A DNA stretch of 64,000 bases from Clostridium sp. MCC353 (GTDB lineage: Bacteria; Bacillota; Clostridia; Lachnospirales; Lachnospiraceae): the NCBI RefSeq assembly GCF_018785315.1, contig NZ_WQPN01000006.1, forward strand, positions 86,725 through 150,724. Reading direction: 5' to 3'. The stretch's first letter is position 1; each line of letters begins with the position of its first letter. The notes under the pieces are model-generated. The model was given only the letters and a program-made list of their open reading frames with translations, did no database searches and was not told the DNA's origin. The translations under genes were made by a program, and so were the position numbers. Positions 50,069 to 59,529 of the stretch are shown piece by piece.

Positions 50069-51901
50069 CTATTCGATCACAACCATATCCCAGTATTCCA
50101 GATAGGGCAGGTCAAATGTGACGGTTCCGTCTTTATAGACAAACTCCACTTCCTTCAGGATTCCCTGCTGGTAGTCCGGAGACGCAAACCATATCTTCTC
50201 CGGCTGCCGGTCCACCGGCTGCACCACGGTTACCTCTCTCTTTATAACAGGGGCGGTCTGAGTTCCCCTGGAATCCACCCATGCGGATGTGGACGCCCCT
50301 TCAAAATTAATGAGATGAAGGATGCTGGTATCCCCTTTTTTCTTAGTAAATGCGAAAATACTTCCCGGCGCGGCATCCGAAGAGGCCGGTACGCCCTCCA
50401 CAAATGTCCTGATTCCCGTCTTCTCTTCCAATCCCGGCCCCCGAAGGCAGTTTTCATAAGCCGTCATAAAAGAATATCCGGTACGAAGCCGTTTTGCCAA
50501 TTCCCTGCTTATCCGCAGGGAATTTCCCGGATAATATTCATTGGACAGCATTCCCGTATCCCCCAGCTCCAAATGGCTGCCGCCGGACGCGGTCAGAACT
50601 GCATTGGTATATAAAATACCGGGCAGATTAAAGGGCTCCCCTTTCATCACATTGTAATTCATGTAGGCCGCAATGACGCTGCCCTTATTTCCCTTTGTGG
50701 CCGCATATATCTGGTCCAGGGACTTTTTCAGGGAAAGATAATCTTTACAGTCTCCCGGCCATACTTCCATGTAAGCCATGTCGTAACAGCCGGAATTCAG
50801 CATCTGGGTCAGCCCGTATCCTCCTACCGGATTAAAAAGGATCCTGGTATCCAGTTCCTCATCCACCCGTTTCAGGAAAGAGGCATAGGTCTGGTCAAGC
50901 TGTATCTCCCGTCCGCTGTAGTCATAACGGGATTCATTGCGGTTTCCCAGGGAATCCAATTGGAGCCCGTCAAAGGGGTAAGCCTCCAAAAGTTCCCGGT
51001 GGGATTCTACAAAATGATTCTGCCAGTTTGTATCCGCCGGATTGAACATCCACAGCTTTTCAGTCTCCCATCCCGCTCCGGACAGGTCGTGCACGTCCTG
51101 ATCCGTGTGACGTGCATCCCGGTAAAGCCCCCACTCGGGGCTGATCCCTTTCTCCTGATAACCGTCATACGCTCCAAAAATCAGGTTATAGAAAAAGGAT
51201 TTCATATTCAGGTCATGGCCTGCCTGAATGGTCTTTAAAAGGGACTGCCGGGTCACGGTCTGCCCCGCCAGGGATTTCCAACTGTCTTTTGGAGCCTGGG
51301 CCGTACCTGCCAGGGGATGTTCCTGGGTATCAAACACATCATAGTAAAACAGCCCGTTGATGTGATGACGTTTCAGCCGTTCAAGGGTCTCCCCGATTTC
51401 TTCGTCGGTGCGGTTATCCAGTTTTGTAATATATCCGTATCTGGGAAATACGTTCCAGTCTGAGGATACATCGACAGCGGACATGGCATAGTCCCTCAGT
51501 GTATCCCCTTCCCAAAGATAAGCTTCCAGGGAATACCCTGTGAAATCATGTTCCGGCAGGGTGACATGAACCTGGACCAGAGGGGAAGCAGAAGATACCC
51601 CGATCTCCTGCTGCCAGACCGTATCCGTAAGATGCCGGGCCTGAAGCCGCAAAACTCCTTCCCCCAGTCCTTCCATTCCCTTTAAATCCACCGTAACACG
51701 GATGGTTTCTCCGGGATTGTACATGCTCTTATCTGTATATAAATCGTTTATAAAACTGCCGGTTTTTTCTGTTTTTTCCATCTGAGTTCCTATATTAACC
51801 CTCTCCCCGTCCTGGGCTGCCGCCGCTTCCTGCACAGGCCAGGCGCCTGCCAGCAGGGAAAATGCCAGCATACAGGACAGCACTCCATATCGTCTATTCA
51901 T
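50069..51901 (-). CDS. Secreted GH66 dextranase (or cycloisomaltooligosaccharide glucanotransferase)
   Basis: A 610-residue enzyme with signal peptide (cleavage about 28/29, AAAA) and a GH66 catalytic core. D316 in the FDGLQLDSLG segment and E379 in YMEVWP sit where the nucleophile and acid/base are expected. N-terminal beta domain (INDLYTDKSMYNPGETIRVTV) and C-terminal beta domain are present. It cleaves alpha-1,6-glucan outside the cell. It lacks the extra internal CBM35 insert of cycloisomaltooligosaccharide synthases, so plain dextranase is more likely. AAGGAG precedes its ATG. Confidence 0.88.
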   Translation of the reverse strand: MNRRYGVLSCMLAFSLLAGAWPVQEAAAAQDGERVNIGTQMEKTEKTGSFINDLYTDKSMYNPGETIRVTVDLKGMEGLGEGVLRLQARHLTDTVWQQEIGVSSASPLVQVHVTLPEHDFTGYSLEAYLWEGDTLRDYAMSAVDVSSDWNVFPRYGYITKLDNRTDEEIGETLERLKRHHINGLFYYDVFDTQEHPLAGTAQAPKDSWKSLAGQTVTRQSLLKTIQAGHDLNMKSFFYNLIFGAYDGYQEKGISPEWGLYRDARHTDQDVHDLSGAGWETEKLWMFNPADTNWQNHFVESHRELLEAYPFDGLQLDSLGNRNESRYDYSGREIQLDQTYASFLKRVDEELDTRILFNPVGGYGLTQMLNSGCYDMAYMEVWPGDCKDYLSLKKSLDQIYAATKGNKGSVIAAYMNYNVMKGEPFNLPGILYTNAVLTASGGSHLELGDTGMLSNEYYPGNSLRISRELAKRLRTGYSFMTAYENCLRGPGLEEKTGIRTFVEGVPASSDAAPGSIFAFTKKKGDTSILHLINFEGASTSAWVDSRGTQTAPVIKREVTVVQPVDRQPEKIWFASPDYQQGILKEVEFVYKDGTVTFDLPYLEYWDMVVIE

Positions 51902-51915
51902 AGATTCCCGCTCCT

Positions 51916-54900
51916 TTATTCTTCTTTTTCCAGAAGTATATAGTTCACCCAGCCGTAATAGTCGCCTTCCTGGCCGGTAAGCGTCAGGACATCGCCGGGA
52001 GATAAGGAAAGCGCGCCTTCCATATAGTCCTGGCTGTAGTCTATATCGCTGTAATCCGCCGCCTTTTTATAAATCGCTCCTACAGGAATGCCGTTCACCA
52101 ACACATCAAACCTCTCCCGGGTTCCATTGGAAAGCACGCTGAGGCGGTAAATGCCTGCGGTAAAATCAGGATCATCGGACAGAGGAATATGAATGGAATC
52201 TCCAGCCTGCAGATCCGCTGCCGGGCTGTAAAGGGACGGTTTGTAATACTGTTCCCCTTCATAACGGTATTCCTCTTTTACAGCCTTCCCGTTTTCTGCG
52301 GCAGGCGCAGGTTTTCCCGTCTTTGTATCCAGGTATTCCAGAGCCACATAATCCACCCATCCGTAATTCGGCCCGCTTTCTCCTTCAATGGTGAGCAGGT
52401 CGGACGGCTTTAGATCCAGAGGGGAAACCATGAAATCATCGGTCATGGAATACATATTGAAATCTGTGCCAAAACGGCTGATGGTTCCCGCCTCTTCGCC
52501 GTTCACCTTTATTCTAAGCATCTGCCTGTTTCCATTGGAACGGACCAGAAGGCGGTACTTCCCGCTTTTTAAATCCGAATTATGGGACAGGGGGATATTG
52601 ATCTGTTCGCCGGGCTGCAGGTCGGCCGCTGCTGCGCCTTCCACAGCCTTATAATAGGCCTCCCCTTCATAAATACAGCGGTTTCCATCGGTTCTGGCGC
52701 GCATCTGGATATTAAATCCGGTATTTTTCCCATCCTGTCTGGTTCCGCCTTTCCTGGTATAGATCGCCTCTTCATCGTAAACAGCAGGTACTAAAGCAGC
52801 TCCGCTTACCAGGGCAAATACTCCGGTTTCCCTGGTGATTCTGAAGTTCAGCTCACCGTCCGTCAATGCGGACGGCATCTTTACGCATTTCATCCCCTGC
52901 CCCTGGCCGCTTATATAATACAGGCAGAATTTTGAGGAATCGAAATTCTCGGGAAAATCCATAAACACTTCCACCGGTCCGGCCGGTTCCAGCGGCATTT
53001 CCGGGTTATCCAGATAGAAATACAAGCGGAACAGGCGCATATCCCCGGCCCCTTTCAGCCGGTTTAACAAAAGTTCTTCTTCCGGCCCGCCGCTTTCATC
53101 CTCTACCGCCATCTGTGCGCCGAAAGGCAGAACTCCTATGGGAGCCTCTGCGGTGATGTCACCGGCCTGGCTGTAAAACGGCTCCGCCTCTTTCAGTTCC
53201 AGATAGTCTATCCAATGGTACTGCCCTTCGCCGGTCACAATGGAAACTTCATCCCCCGGCTTTAAGCTCAGAATTGTTCCGGCCACCTGAATCCGGTAAC
53301 TTCCCCAGTCCGAATAAGGGACGTTTAAAACACCGGCAGGCTGTCCATTTACGCAAATGGTTAATGGCTGATCTCCGCCTCCGCTATATGCGGCCAGCAG
53401 ATTGTACAGTCCCTGGGTAAATCCTGCCTTTTTTTCAACAGTAAAGGTCAGCGCAGAACCATTTCCGGCTTCAAAATTGGCAGATTTTCCGCTGTCGGCC
53501 GACGCCGGATAATATTCTTCCCCTTCATAATGGTAAACTCCTTTGGGCGCGGTCAGAGCATAGATTCCATTCCCTTCTTCGTCAGGTTCCATTAAAACCC
53601 GGATGCTCCTGCCGCTGTCAGACCAGACGCCATGAAGGCATTCCGGTTCCCCGTCATTTATGTAATAGATATCCGTATTTTCATTTTCTTTTTCAAATCC
53701 GGGCGGAAGCGGGATCTCCAATGAGAAGACTTCGCCCTCATCTTCCGCTCTATGGGAACTTCTGGAGGGAAGTTTCAGCCGGATCTCATAATATATGGCT
53801 CTCAGGTCATTTTCCGCAAACCACTGGTCGTTTTCCCGGCTGGATGTCTGTTTCACTATGAGCCGGGTGTCTTTTGGCAGCGTGGTATCTTCCGATTCCA
53901 CAATGATTCCGGTATCCGGGTCCTGCCTGTAAAACTTTTCCGGGAGTTCTCTCAGCACAATGTCCTTAATCCAGCCATAACTGCCGTCAGGCGCTTTAAT
54001 GAACAGCCTGCTGCCGCTGTTTAACTGATAACGGCCCTGCCAGCCGTCTTCATGAAGGCCGGCGTTGCCAAAATCGGAACCTGAAACCTCATAGGTTCCC
54101 TCTTGCCCGTCCACTAAAATCTCATATCCGCGTTCATTTCCGCAGGTCCACAGGCTTAATTCATAAAATGCCCCCGTAAACCGTCCGTCCAGCGGAATTT
54201 CCAGCCAGACCCCGGGGTCCATATTGGCGCAGCTCCCGCCGTCTCCTGTCACTTTGTCAGCTGGAACCACATATCTGGTTGCTTCCAGAAGAACTCCGTT
54301 GAGCGGCGTCAGCCTGATCCAGTCGATCCATCCATAAGCGCCGTCGGTCTCAGCTTTGATCAACAGTTCCCCGGTTTGAGAAAGGTCAAAGAGGTTATTT
54401 CCCAAAACAGTGGTTTTTTTATCCCAGTCAAAACCGGTATCCGGACAGATTAAGCTTAGGGCATCATTTCCGGATACAGCTTTTAACGTCTGTCCGTTCC
54501 CGGCGTACATGATCTCCGCCATATACTGCCCCGGCCTGAAATCAGTGATACCGGAAAGCGGTATGCTGATTTCCGTATGGGGCTGCAAATTGGCCGCCTG
54601 GCCGTCTGCCGCTGGTTCCGCAGCGCTGTAAAAATACTCTGCCTCAAAGGTATAGATCCCGTTTTCAAAGGTATAACTGCCCTCCGCCAATGCCGGGGCG
54701 GTTTTGGAAACCGCAGCTGCAGCGTTGGACGGGGTGGCGGGCGTTAGATTCTCCGGGAGTTCTCCGCCGGCGCCTCCCTGGTTATTTTCCCCATCTTCCG
54801 CCGGGTAGTTTTCCGTATCTTCGGCATCTGGCGGAGGCGGGGCGGTTCCCGGTTCCTCTGACGGATGGCCTTCGGTTCCCGGGATACCCGGTTCCCCATC

Positions 54901-55113
54901 TGAACTGCTGGCTGTTTTTACCGTTTCACCTGTTTCCAGCCCGTCTTTCCTTTTCTCCTGTCCGTCTCTTATTTCATCCGCCCCGTCTTCCATATCCGCA
55001 GGCCATCCATAGGCTTCTGCCTCGGGAAGTAAATTTCCGGCCGGCAGCACGGCGGCCCCGGACAATGCGGCGATTAAAAGCCAGGACAGCAATTTTTTCT
55101 TACACAGACCCAT
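51916..55113 (-). CDS. Secreted protein with five CBM35/CBM6-like modules
   Basis: A 1,065-residue secreted protein: signal peptide (1-33), acidic Pro/Gly/Glu-rich linker (about 35-145), then five beta-sandwich modules, each ending in Y-[GH]-W-[IV]-x-[DNY]-[YWI]-x-x-L (near residues 260, 379, 632, 917 and 1053). Two intervening domains (about 400-520 and 655-775) resemble each other (YYINDGEPECLHG, YYISGQGQGMKC; both end GVFAL/GIYAL). There is no catalytic domain I recognise. It probably binds glucan at the surface. ATG 55113 has GGGGG nine bases upstream; ATG 55122 is too close to it. Confidence 0.82.
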   Translation of the reverse strand: MGLCKKKLLSWLLIAALSGAAVLPAGNLLPEAEAYGWPADMEDGADEIRDGQEKRKDGLETGETVKTASSSDGEPGIPGTEGHPSEEPGTAPPPPDAEDTENYPAEDGENNQGGAGGELPENLTPATPSNAAAAVSKTAPALAEGSYTFENGIYTFEAEYFYSAAEPAADGQAANLQPHTEISIPLSGITDFRPGQYMAEIMYAGNGQTLKAVSGNDALSLICPDTGFDWDKKTTVLGNNLFDLSQTGELLIKAETDGAYGWIDWIRLTPLNGVLLEATRYVVPADKVTGDGGSCANMDPGVWLEIPLDGRFTGAFYELSLWTCGNERGYEILVDGQEGTYEVSGSDFGNAGLHEDGWQGRYQLNSGSRLFIKAPDGSYGWIKDIVLRELPEKFYRQDPDTGIIVESEDTTLPKDTRLIVKQTSSRENDQWFAENDLRAIYYEIRLKLPSRSSHRAEDEGEVFSLEIPLPPGFEKENENTDIYYINDGEPECLHGVWSDSGRSIRVLMEPDEEGNGIYALTAPKGVYHYEGEEYYPASADSGKSANFEAGNGSALTFTVEKKAGFTQGLYNLLAAYSGGGDQPLTICVNGQPAGVLNVPYSDWGSYRIQVAGTILSLKPGDEVSIVTGEGQYHWIDYLELKEAEPFYSQAGDITAEAPIGVLPFGAQMAVEDESGGPEEELLLNRLKGAGDMRLFRLYFYLDNPEMPLEPAGPVEVFMDFPENFDSSKFCLYYISGQGQGMKCVKMPSALTDGELNFRITRETGVFALVSGAALVPAVYDEEAIYTRKGGTRQDGKNTGFNIQMRARTDGNRCIYEGEAYYKAVEGAAAADLQPGEQINIPLSHNSDLKSGKYRLLVRSNGNRQMLRIKVNGEEAGTISRFGTDFNMYSMTDDFMVSPLDLKPSDLLTIEGESGPNYGWVDYVALEYLDTKTGKPAPAAENGKAVKEEYRYEGEQYYKPSLYSPAADLQAGDSIHIPLSDDPDFTAGIYRLSVLSNGTRERFDVLVNGIPVGAIYKKAADYSDIDYSQDYMEGALSLSPGDVLTLTGQEGDYYGWVNYILLEKEE

Positions 55114-55126
55114 ATCACACATCCCC

Positions 55127-56719
55127 CTACTCTTCCGCTTCCTTTAAATAGATATACGAAGCGTCTTCTGCTCCCAGGCGCACGCCCGGATCATGATCGA
55201 TATCCAGATCCCTGTCGATGATATAAATGTCATACCCGTAGTCCTCTTTTCCATGAGCCGGACTGCATACGCGGCAGGTATATCCATTATCCATACGGTA
55301 TTTGGTCCCTCCTGTCAGCAGCCCTTTTTTATTCTGTTTCTGCTTTGTTCCGCTCTTCACATTTCCTTCACGGTCTACCAGAAACAATCCGGTGGCGTCC
55401 GGCTTTTGGCTGGCAATTTCCGGTATGAAAACCAGTTCATAAGGTTCTTCTCCATCCGCGCCCACTGCCATGCCCTGATAATAAAGCCTGCCGCCGAACA
55501 CACCGGTCACTCCTTTTCCCTTTGTCTTATCTCCCTGGGAATCTTCGGCAAAATAATAATGGACCACATCTTTGCTCACCGGATTTTCCTTTGTCTCCTT
55601 TCCAACAACCATAGCGGCCTTATCCGAAAAATCATAAATCCCGTTGGGAAATCTGCTGAGGGTGCTCTCTTCCTTTTTGCGGATCAGGAACAATCCGTCC
55701 AGCCGGGCCCCGTTATTTTCGCAGAGGTAGTACCGGTCATCCGATGCTTTCATAATAAACCCTTCAAATCCGTCCTCTTCCGTCCCGCTGCCGGGAGCTC
55801 CTTTATAGCTGTAAGTCCCTATATTTTCGTCCTCTATTTTACAAGGCCATATGCGGTCCGCCACAATCATAGAATTTAAATTCTCCGAATCATGTCCCCA
55901 GTCGGATTCATCCCGCAGGGAACCGTATCTGTATTGGGATACCAAATGTCCCCGTTTGTCCATATAAAAGGAACGGACATCTTCTTCTGCCCCTTTTCCG
56001 GGCGGTATGGCGTCGACCCAGGCGTCTTTTACCACCATGCCGGAACCATTTTCACAGTACAGATAGTACTGGGGGTTATGGGCGAACAGGCGCTCCGCAT
56101 AAGATCCGTCTCCATTCAAATCACCGCTCTGGGCTTCCTCCGTATCCTCGTCCACAGCCACATAGGCCGTTCCTGTCCATCCGTTTTCCTCGTTGCGCTC
56201 GTATACCCAGCCGGTCAGCCGCCTTCCGTCCTCATCGAAAATGTACTCGTTACCTTCGAAGGCGACTTTCTGATTCCGGTAAGCCCTTCCTTTTGCATCG
56301 AAATAGTACCAGTTCCCCATTTCCTCCAGGTTCTGTCCTGATTCATCCGGCGCAAAGGCCTGTATCCACATCTGGGCGGCCATTTCTCCCGTGGAGGTAC
56401 AGTAGTGGATATCGTCGTCAATTCCGCCCGAGGTATAGCTCTCCGCTGTTTCTCCCTGTCCTTCCCCGCAGTCCACCCAGCCGGTCAGCATCTTTCCCTC
56501 TTCATCGAAGAAATAAGTGCTGCCGTCAATGAGCCGCCTGCCCGTTACCGGTTCTTGATCCGCTCCATAGTATTTCCACACATTTTCCTCTTCCTCATAG
56601 TCCCATGTGTTCACTGCCATCGCTTCCTGTCTCTCATCTGCCTGCGCTGCCAGAGAACAAAGGCCCCCGTTTGCCGTTCCCAGACCCAGAATAAGTAAAA
56701 CGAGAACTGCCCGCTTCAT
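55127..56719 (-). CDS. Secreted glucan/cell-wall-binding-repeat protein
   Basis: A 530-residue protein with signal peptide (about 1-27) and several tandem YG/CW-type repeats: YYGADQEPVTGRRLIDGSTY, YFFDEEGKMLTGWV, YYFDAKGRAYRNQKVAFEGN, YIFDEDGRRLTGWV, VDKRGHLVS-like and YLCENNGARLDGLF. Such repeats bind glucan in glucosyltransferases or choline in other proteins. In a dextran locus, glucan binding is the natural reading. It is the first gene of the operon. ATG 56719 follows AGGAGG by about six bases. Confidence 0.82.
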   Translation of the reverse strand: MKRAVLVLLILGLGTANGGLCSLAAQADERQEAMAVNTWDYEEEENVWKYYGADQEPVTGRRLIDGSTYFFDEEGKMLTGWVDCGEGQGETAESYTSGGIDDDIHYCTSTGEMAAQMWIQAFAPDESGQNLEEMGNWYYFDAKGRAYRNQKVAFEGNEYIFDEDGRRLTGWVYERNEENGWTGTAYVAVDEDTEEAQSGDLNGDGSYAERLFAHNPQYYLYCENGSGMVVKDAWVDAIPPGKGAEEDVRSFYMDKRGHLVSQYRYGSLRDESDWGHDSENLNSMIVADRIWPCKIEDENIGTYSYKGAPGSGTEEDGFEGFIMKASDDRYYLCENNGARLDGLFLIRKKEESTLSRFPNGIYDFSDKAAMVVGKETKENPVSKDVVHYYFAEDSQGDKTKGKGVTGVFGGRLYYQGMAVGADGEEPYELVFIPEIASQKPDATGLFLVDREGNVKSGTKQKQNKKGLLTGGTKYRMDNGYTCRVCSPAHGKEDYGYDIYIIDRDLDIDHDPGVRLGAEDASYIYLKEAEE

Positions 56720-56736
56720 TTGCCTTCCTCCTTTTA

Positions 56737-56814
56737 TTAGTGTTTCGTAACACCTACTAACAACAACATAACATAGCGGAATAAAAAAATCAATAGTGTT
56801 TTGTAACACTATTG
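56737..56814 (-). promoter_or_regulatory. Glucan operon promoter with two LacI operators and overlapping terminator
   Basis: On the minus strand TTGATT (56793-56788) and TATGTT (56770-56765) are 17 bp apart. AGTGTTTTGTAACACT (within 56791-56814) overlaps the -35, and AGTGTTTCGTAACAC (within 56737-56756) lies after the start point. The first is also the stem of a hairpin with 16-bp arms (56785-56820) followed by a T-tract, which should terminate the LacI gene that ends at 56859. Confidence 0.72.
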
Positions 56815-56858
56815 ATTTTTACTTATTTTCATATGCTGTTTTTGTATATATTGTCTAA

Positions 56859-57881
56859 CTAAATTTTTCTTACACTTTCCCGTACCACGATGGAAACAGG
56901 AAGGCGGATATTCTTTTCTTCTATCTCCTCCCCTTTCAGTCTCTTTAAAAGGATCTGAATCGCAAGTTCCGCTTTATGGGACGGATTCTGATGGACCGTG
57001 GTCAGACGGGGGCGGCTCTGTCTGGCAAAAATATTATCGTCAAATCCGGTCACCGATATATCCTCCGGTACCCGGATATTTTCTCCGAAAAATACATTGA
57101 TCGCATCGATGGCATAAAAATCCGAGGCAAATATTAAGGCGGTATAATTAAAAAGCTTTTCATGGCAGAAGGCTTTCAAAAACTCGTGACGCCGTTCTTC
57201 CTGATAATCCAGCGGAAAATAATCCTCTTCCTTCCATTCCAGCCCTGCTTTTTGAATCGCGTCCCTGACACCATCCAGCCGCTGCCGGTCAACGCCGACA
57301 GGGACTGAGGCATCCGCCAGAAATGCCATGCGCCTGTGCCCGTTCCCGATCAAATACTCTGCGATCTTCCGGCCTCCCTCAAAATCCTGAAGCCCTACAT
57401 TTTCAAATTCCTCTTCCCGTTCTGTAAAATAGGAATCGATAAACACCACCGGAATGCCGGACAACTCTTTAAATTTGGCGCAGTCCTCCGGCTGGCAGCC
57501 CAAAACCACCAGCCCTTCCAAGTTCCAGGAGGAAGCAATCTTCAGGGATTCTTCCACATCCCCGGAAGTATAAAACATCATAAAATAGCCGCTGAGGCGG
57601 ATTTCCTTTTCAAGAGCGCCGATAACCTCTGAAAAAAATGGGTCCTGGATCGCATTCTGTTCTTCTCTTCGTCCATAAGTCATAATCACGCCGATGATTC
57701 TGGAGCCATAGTTGGCCAGCAGCCTGGCTCCCATATTGGTCACGTAATTGCATTCTTTAATGACCTTCTGCACACGTTTCAGGGTTTCCTTGCTCATTTT
57801 CTCCGTCCTGCCGTGCAGAACATTGGAAACCGTAGTCGGCGCTACCCCGGCCATTTCAGCCATGTCCTTGATCGTTACCAT
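56859..57881 (-). CDS. LacI-family transcriptional regulator of glucan operon
   Basis: A 340-residue regulator: helix-turn-helix IKDMAEMAGVAPTTVSNVLHG, hinge segment NMGARLLANYGSRIIGVIMT, and effector domain (VPVGVDRQRLDGVRDAIQKA, VTGFDDNIFARQSRPRLTTV). It stands immediately upstream of the glucan operon in the same direction and has two matching palindromes on that promoter. The expected inducer is an isomalto-oligosaccharide. Confidence 0.93.
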   Translation of the reverse strand: MVTIKDMAEMAGVAPTTVSNVLHGRTEKMSKETLKRVQKVIKECNYVTNMGARLLANYGSRIIGVIMTYGRREEQNAIQDPFFSEVIGALEKEIRLSGYFMMFYTSGDVEESLKIASSWNLEGLVVLGCQPEDCAKFKELSGIPVVFIDSYFTEREEEFENVGLQDFEGGRKIAEYLIGNGHRRMAFLADASVPVGVDRQRLDGVRDAIQKAGLEWKEEDYFPLDYQEERRHEFLKAFCHEKLFNYTALIFASDFYAIDAINVFFGENIRVPEDISVTGFDDNIFARQSRPRLTTVHQNPSHKAELAIQILLKRLKGEEIEEKNIRLPVSIVVRESVRKI

Positions 57882-57923
57882 ATCTTACCTCCGCTTATCG
57901 TACCTGAATGCCGCTTTCTCACA

Positions 57924-59360
57924 TCAAATATCCGGCATTTCTGCATATTCCGCCATATGAAGGAGATTCATATAGTCTATGGTCCACAAATTCGTGCACC
58001 CTGTTAAATCCCGGGCGCGAAAATCTATCACTCCCGGTTCATTTTCACTTTCCATAATCATCCACGGCGCAAACATCCTGGCGCCCGGGGGGATAACTTT
58101 CCGCTCTTTTACCAAAATGCCGTATGTATCTTCGATTGAAAAGTACTCATAATGCCCATTGATCAGTTTTCTCTTACCGCTGCTCAATTTCCATGGGGAA
58201 TGATCCTGGATGACAATCTTCTTACCATTCAGATCAAAATTCTCCAGTTCCCGCAGACAAAAGGCTTCTTCTTTTAACGCGAACAGATGATTCCTCTTCA
58301 GCGCGTACAAAAACGCTTCATAGGAAAATACGGTTAATCCGGCGATTTCTTTGATTAAATAGTCAATTTTTGAAAGGCCTTCATGGGGATAAATGAGCTC
58401 GCCGCCCCGCATGTAATCAAAAATCCACTTTGACAATTCTTCACTGTGCTTAAACCGCAGCTTCTCGAACAACGGGTCCTGCTGAAGGGGCTTTTCTTCC
58501 CTCATATAAATGCCGTAGCCGTCCTGCATATGGCACCGCATAAACGGCTGGAACCCCAGAGGATAGATCAAATTGCCCACGCCGCCCAAATACTCGGGGT
58601 GCTTGTACAGCCTGTAGCGGTGAGGCGAACCGTCTTCATTATATTCTACCACCTCATTGGAGCAGTCTGAGAATTTTTCCATCTCCGTATTCCACCTAAG
58701 GCTCATACGGCTGCTGGGCATGTGATAAATCATACCGTACTTTGTATGTTCATTTTCTTCTGTCTGGTCCTTTGTCAGCGGATGCCATTTTCCGTCTTTA
58801 TAATAGCAGGCGGCAAAAAACAGGGCCACGTCAAAATCGCTGGTGATATCCAGCCAGCAGGTTTCCAGCCCGTAATGCTGGGCCAGCGGTTCATATAATA
58901 CATCCGATCTGTCCCAATATTTCACATGGTCAAAGCAGTTTAAAAGTTTCCTGAATTCATAAACACGCATATCGGCAGCCATGCGGTAAAGCTCCCGCTG
59001 CTTTGTATTGTCATATTCCCGCAGGCGGCGGAGCAGGGTGGGCACGCTGGAAGGATAAATCTGGTTCTCTCCACGGTAGAAATTCCGGCGTCTGGACTGC
59101 TGGATCACAACGCCGTGGGGATATTCAATTCTCATGCCCGCTGTTTTGGGGTCCCTGTACAGGTACTCTTTATACATGGCCGTATTAAAGTCCTCATATT
59201 GATCCCAATAATTCTCTCCCCTGTTGCTGGACGCGGTGATCTCCCTGCCTTCCCGTTCTTCCTTCAGGTTGTCTTTATGTAAACTTTTTATGTCGTCCAG
59301 GGTGATATCATGAAATTTGTTATCATTTGTGAATAAATACTCCGCCATATAGGTTTTCAC
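57924..59360 (-). CDS. FRG-domain protein
   Basis: A 478-residue protein whose first half holds the FRG domain: NFYRGENQIYPSSVPTLLRR, then YEPLAQHYGLETCWLDITSDFDVALFFAACYY. FRG proteins (named for the Phe-Arg-Gly motif) occur in many bacteria, often in mobile or defence contexts, but the activity is not established. The second half is unrelated to known domains (MGIYMREEKPLQQDP, SHEELSKWIFD). The start is unsure: GTG 59360 is only two bases from GGAAGGA, and ATG 59348 is 14 away. It follows the patatin gene. Confidence 0.82.
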   Translation of the reverse strand: MKTYMAEYLFTNDNKFHDITLDDIKSLHKDNLKEEREGREITASSNRGENYWDQYEDFNTAMYKEYLYRDPKTAGMRIEYPHGVVIQQSRRRNFYRGENQIYPSSVPTLLRRLREYDNTKQRELYRMAADMRVYEFRKLLNCFDHVKYWDRSDVLYEPLAQHYGLETCWLDITSDFDVALFFAACYYKDGKWHPLTKDQTEENEHTKYGMIYHMPSSRMSLRWNTEMEKFSDCSNEVVEYNEDGSPHRYRLYKHPEYLGGVGNLIYPLGFQPFMRCHMQDGYGIYMREEKPLQQDPLFEKLRFKHSEELSKWIFDYMRGGELIYPHEGLSKIDYLIKEIAGLTVFSYEAFLYALKRNHLFALKEEAFCLRELENFDLNGKKIVIQDHSPWKLSSGKRKLINGHYEYFSIEDTYGILVKERKVIPPGARMFAPWMIMESENEPGVIDFRARDLTGCTNLWTIDYMNLLHMAEYAEMPDI

Positions 59361-59529
59361 GTTCCTTCCATCTGACCCATTTTGTACCGCAAGGGACCTA
59401 TCTGGTTATCATCCGATTCCCGCCGTCCTTTGGCAATGTGTTTGGTTCCATAATTTATCTGGATATAGCATATCATGGAGCGGAAAATAGTTCAATCTTT
59501 CCGGTCAGGAAGATCAGCGCCTGAACTCC

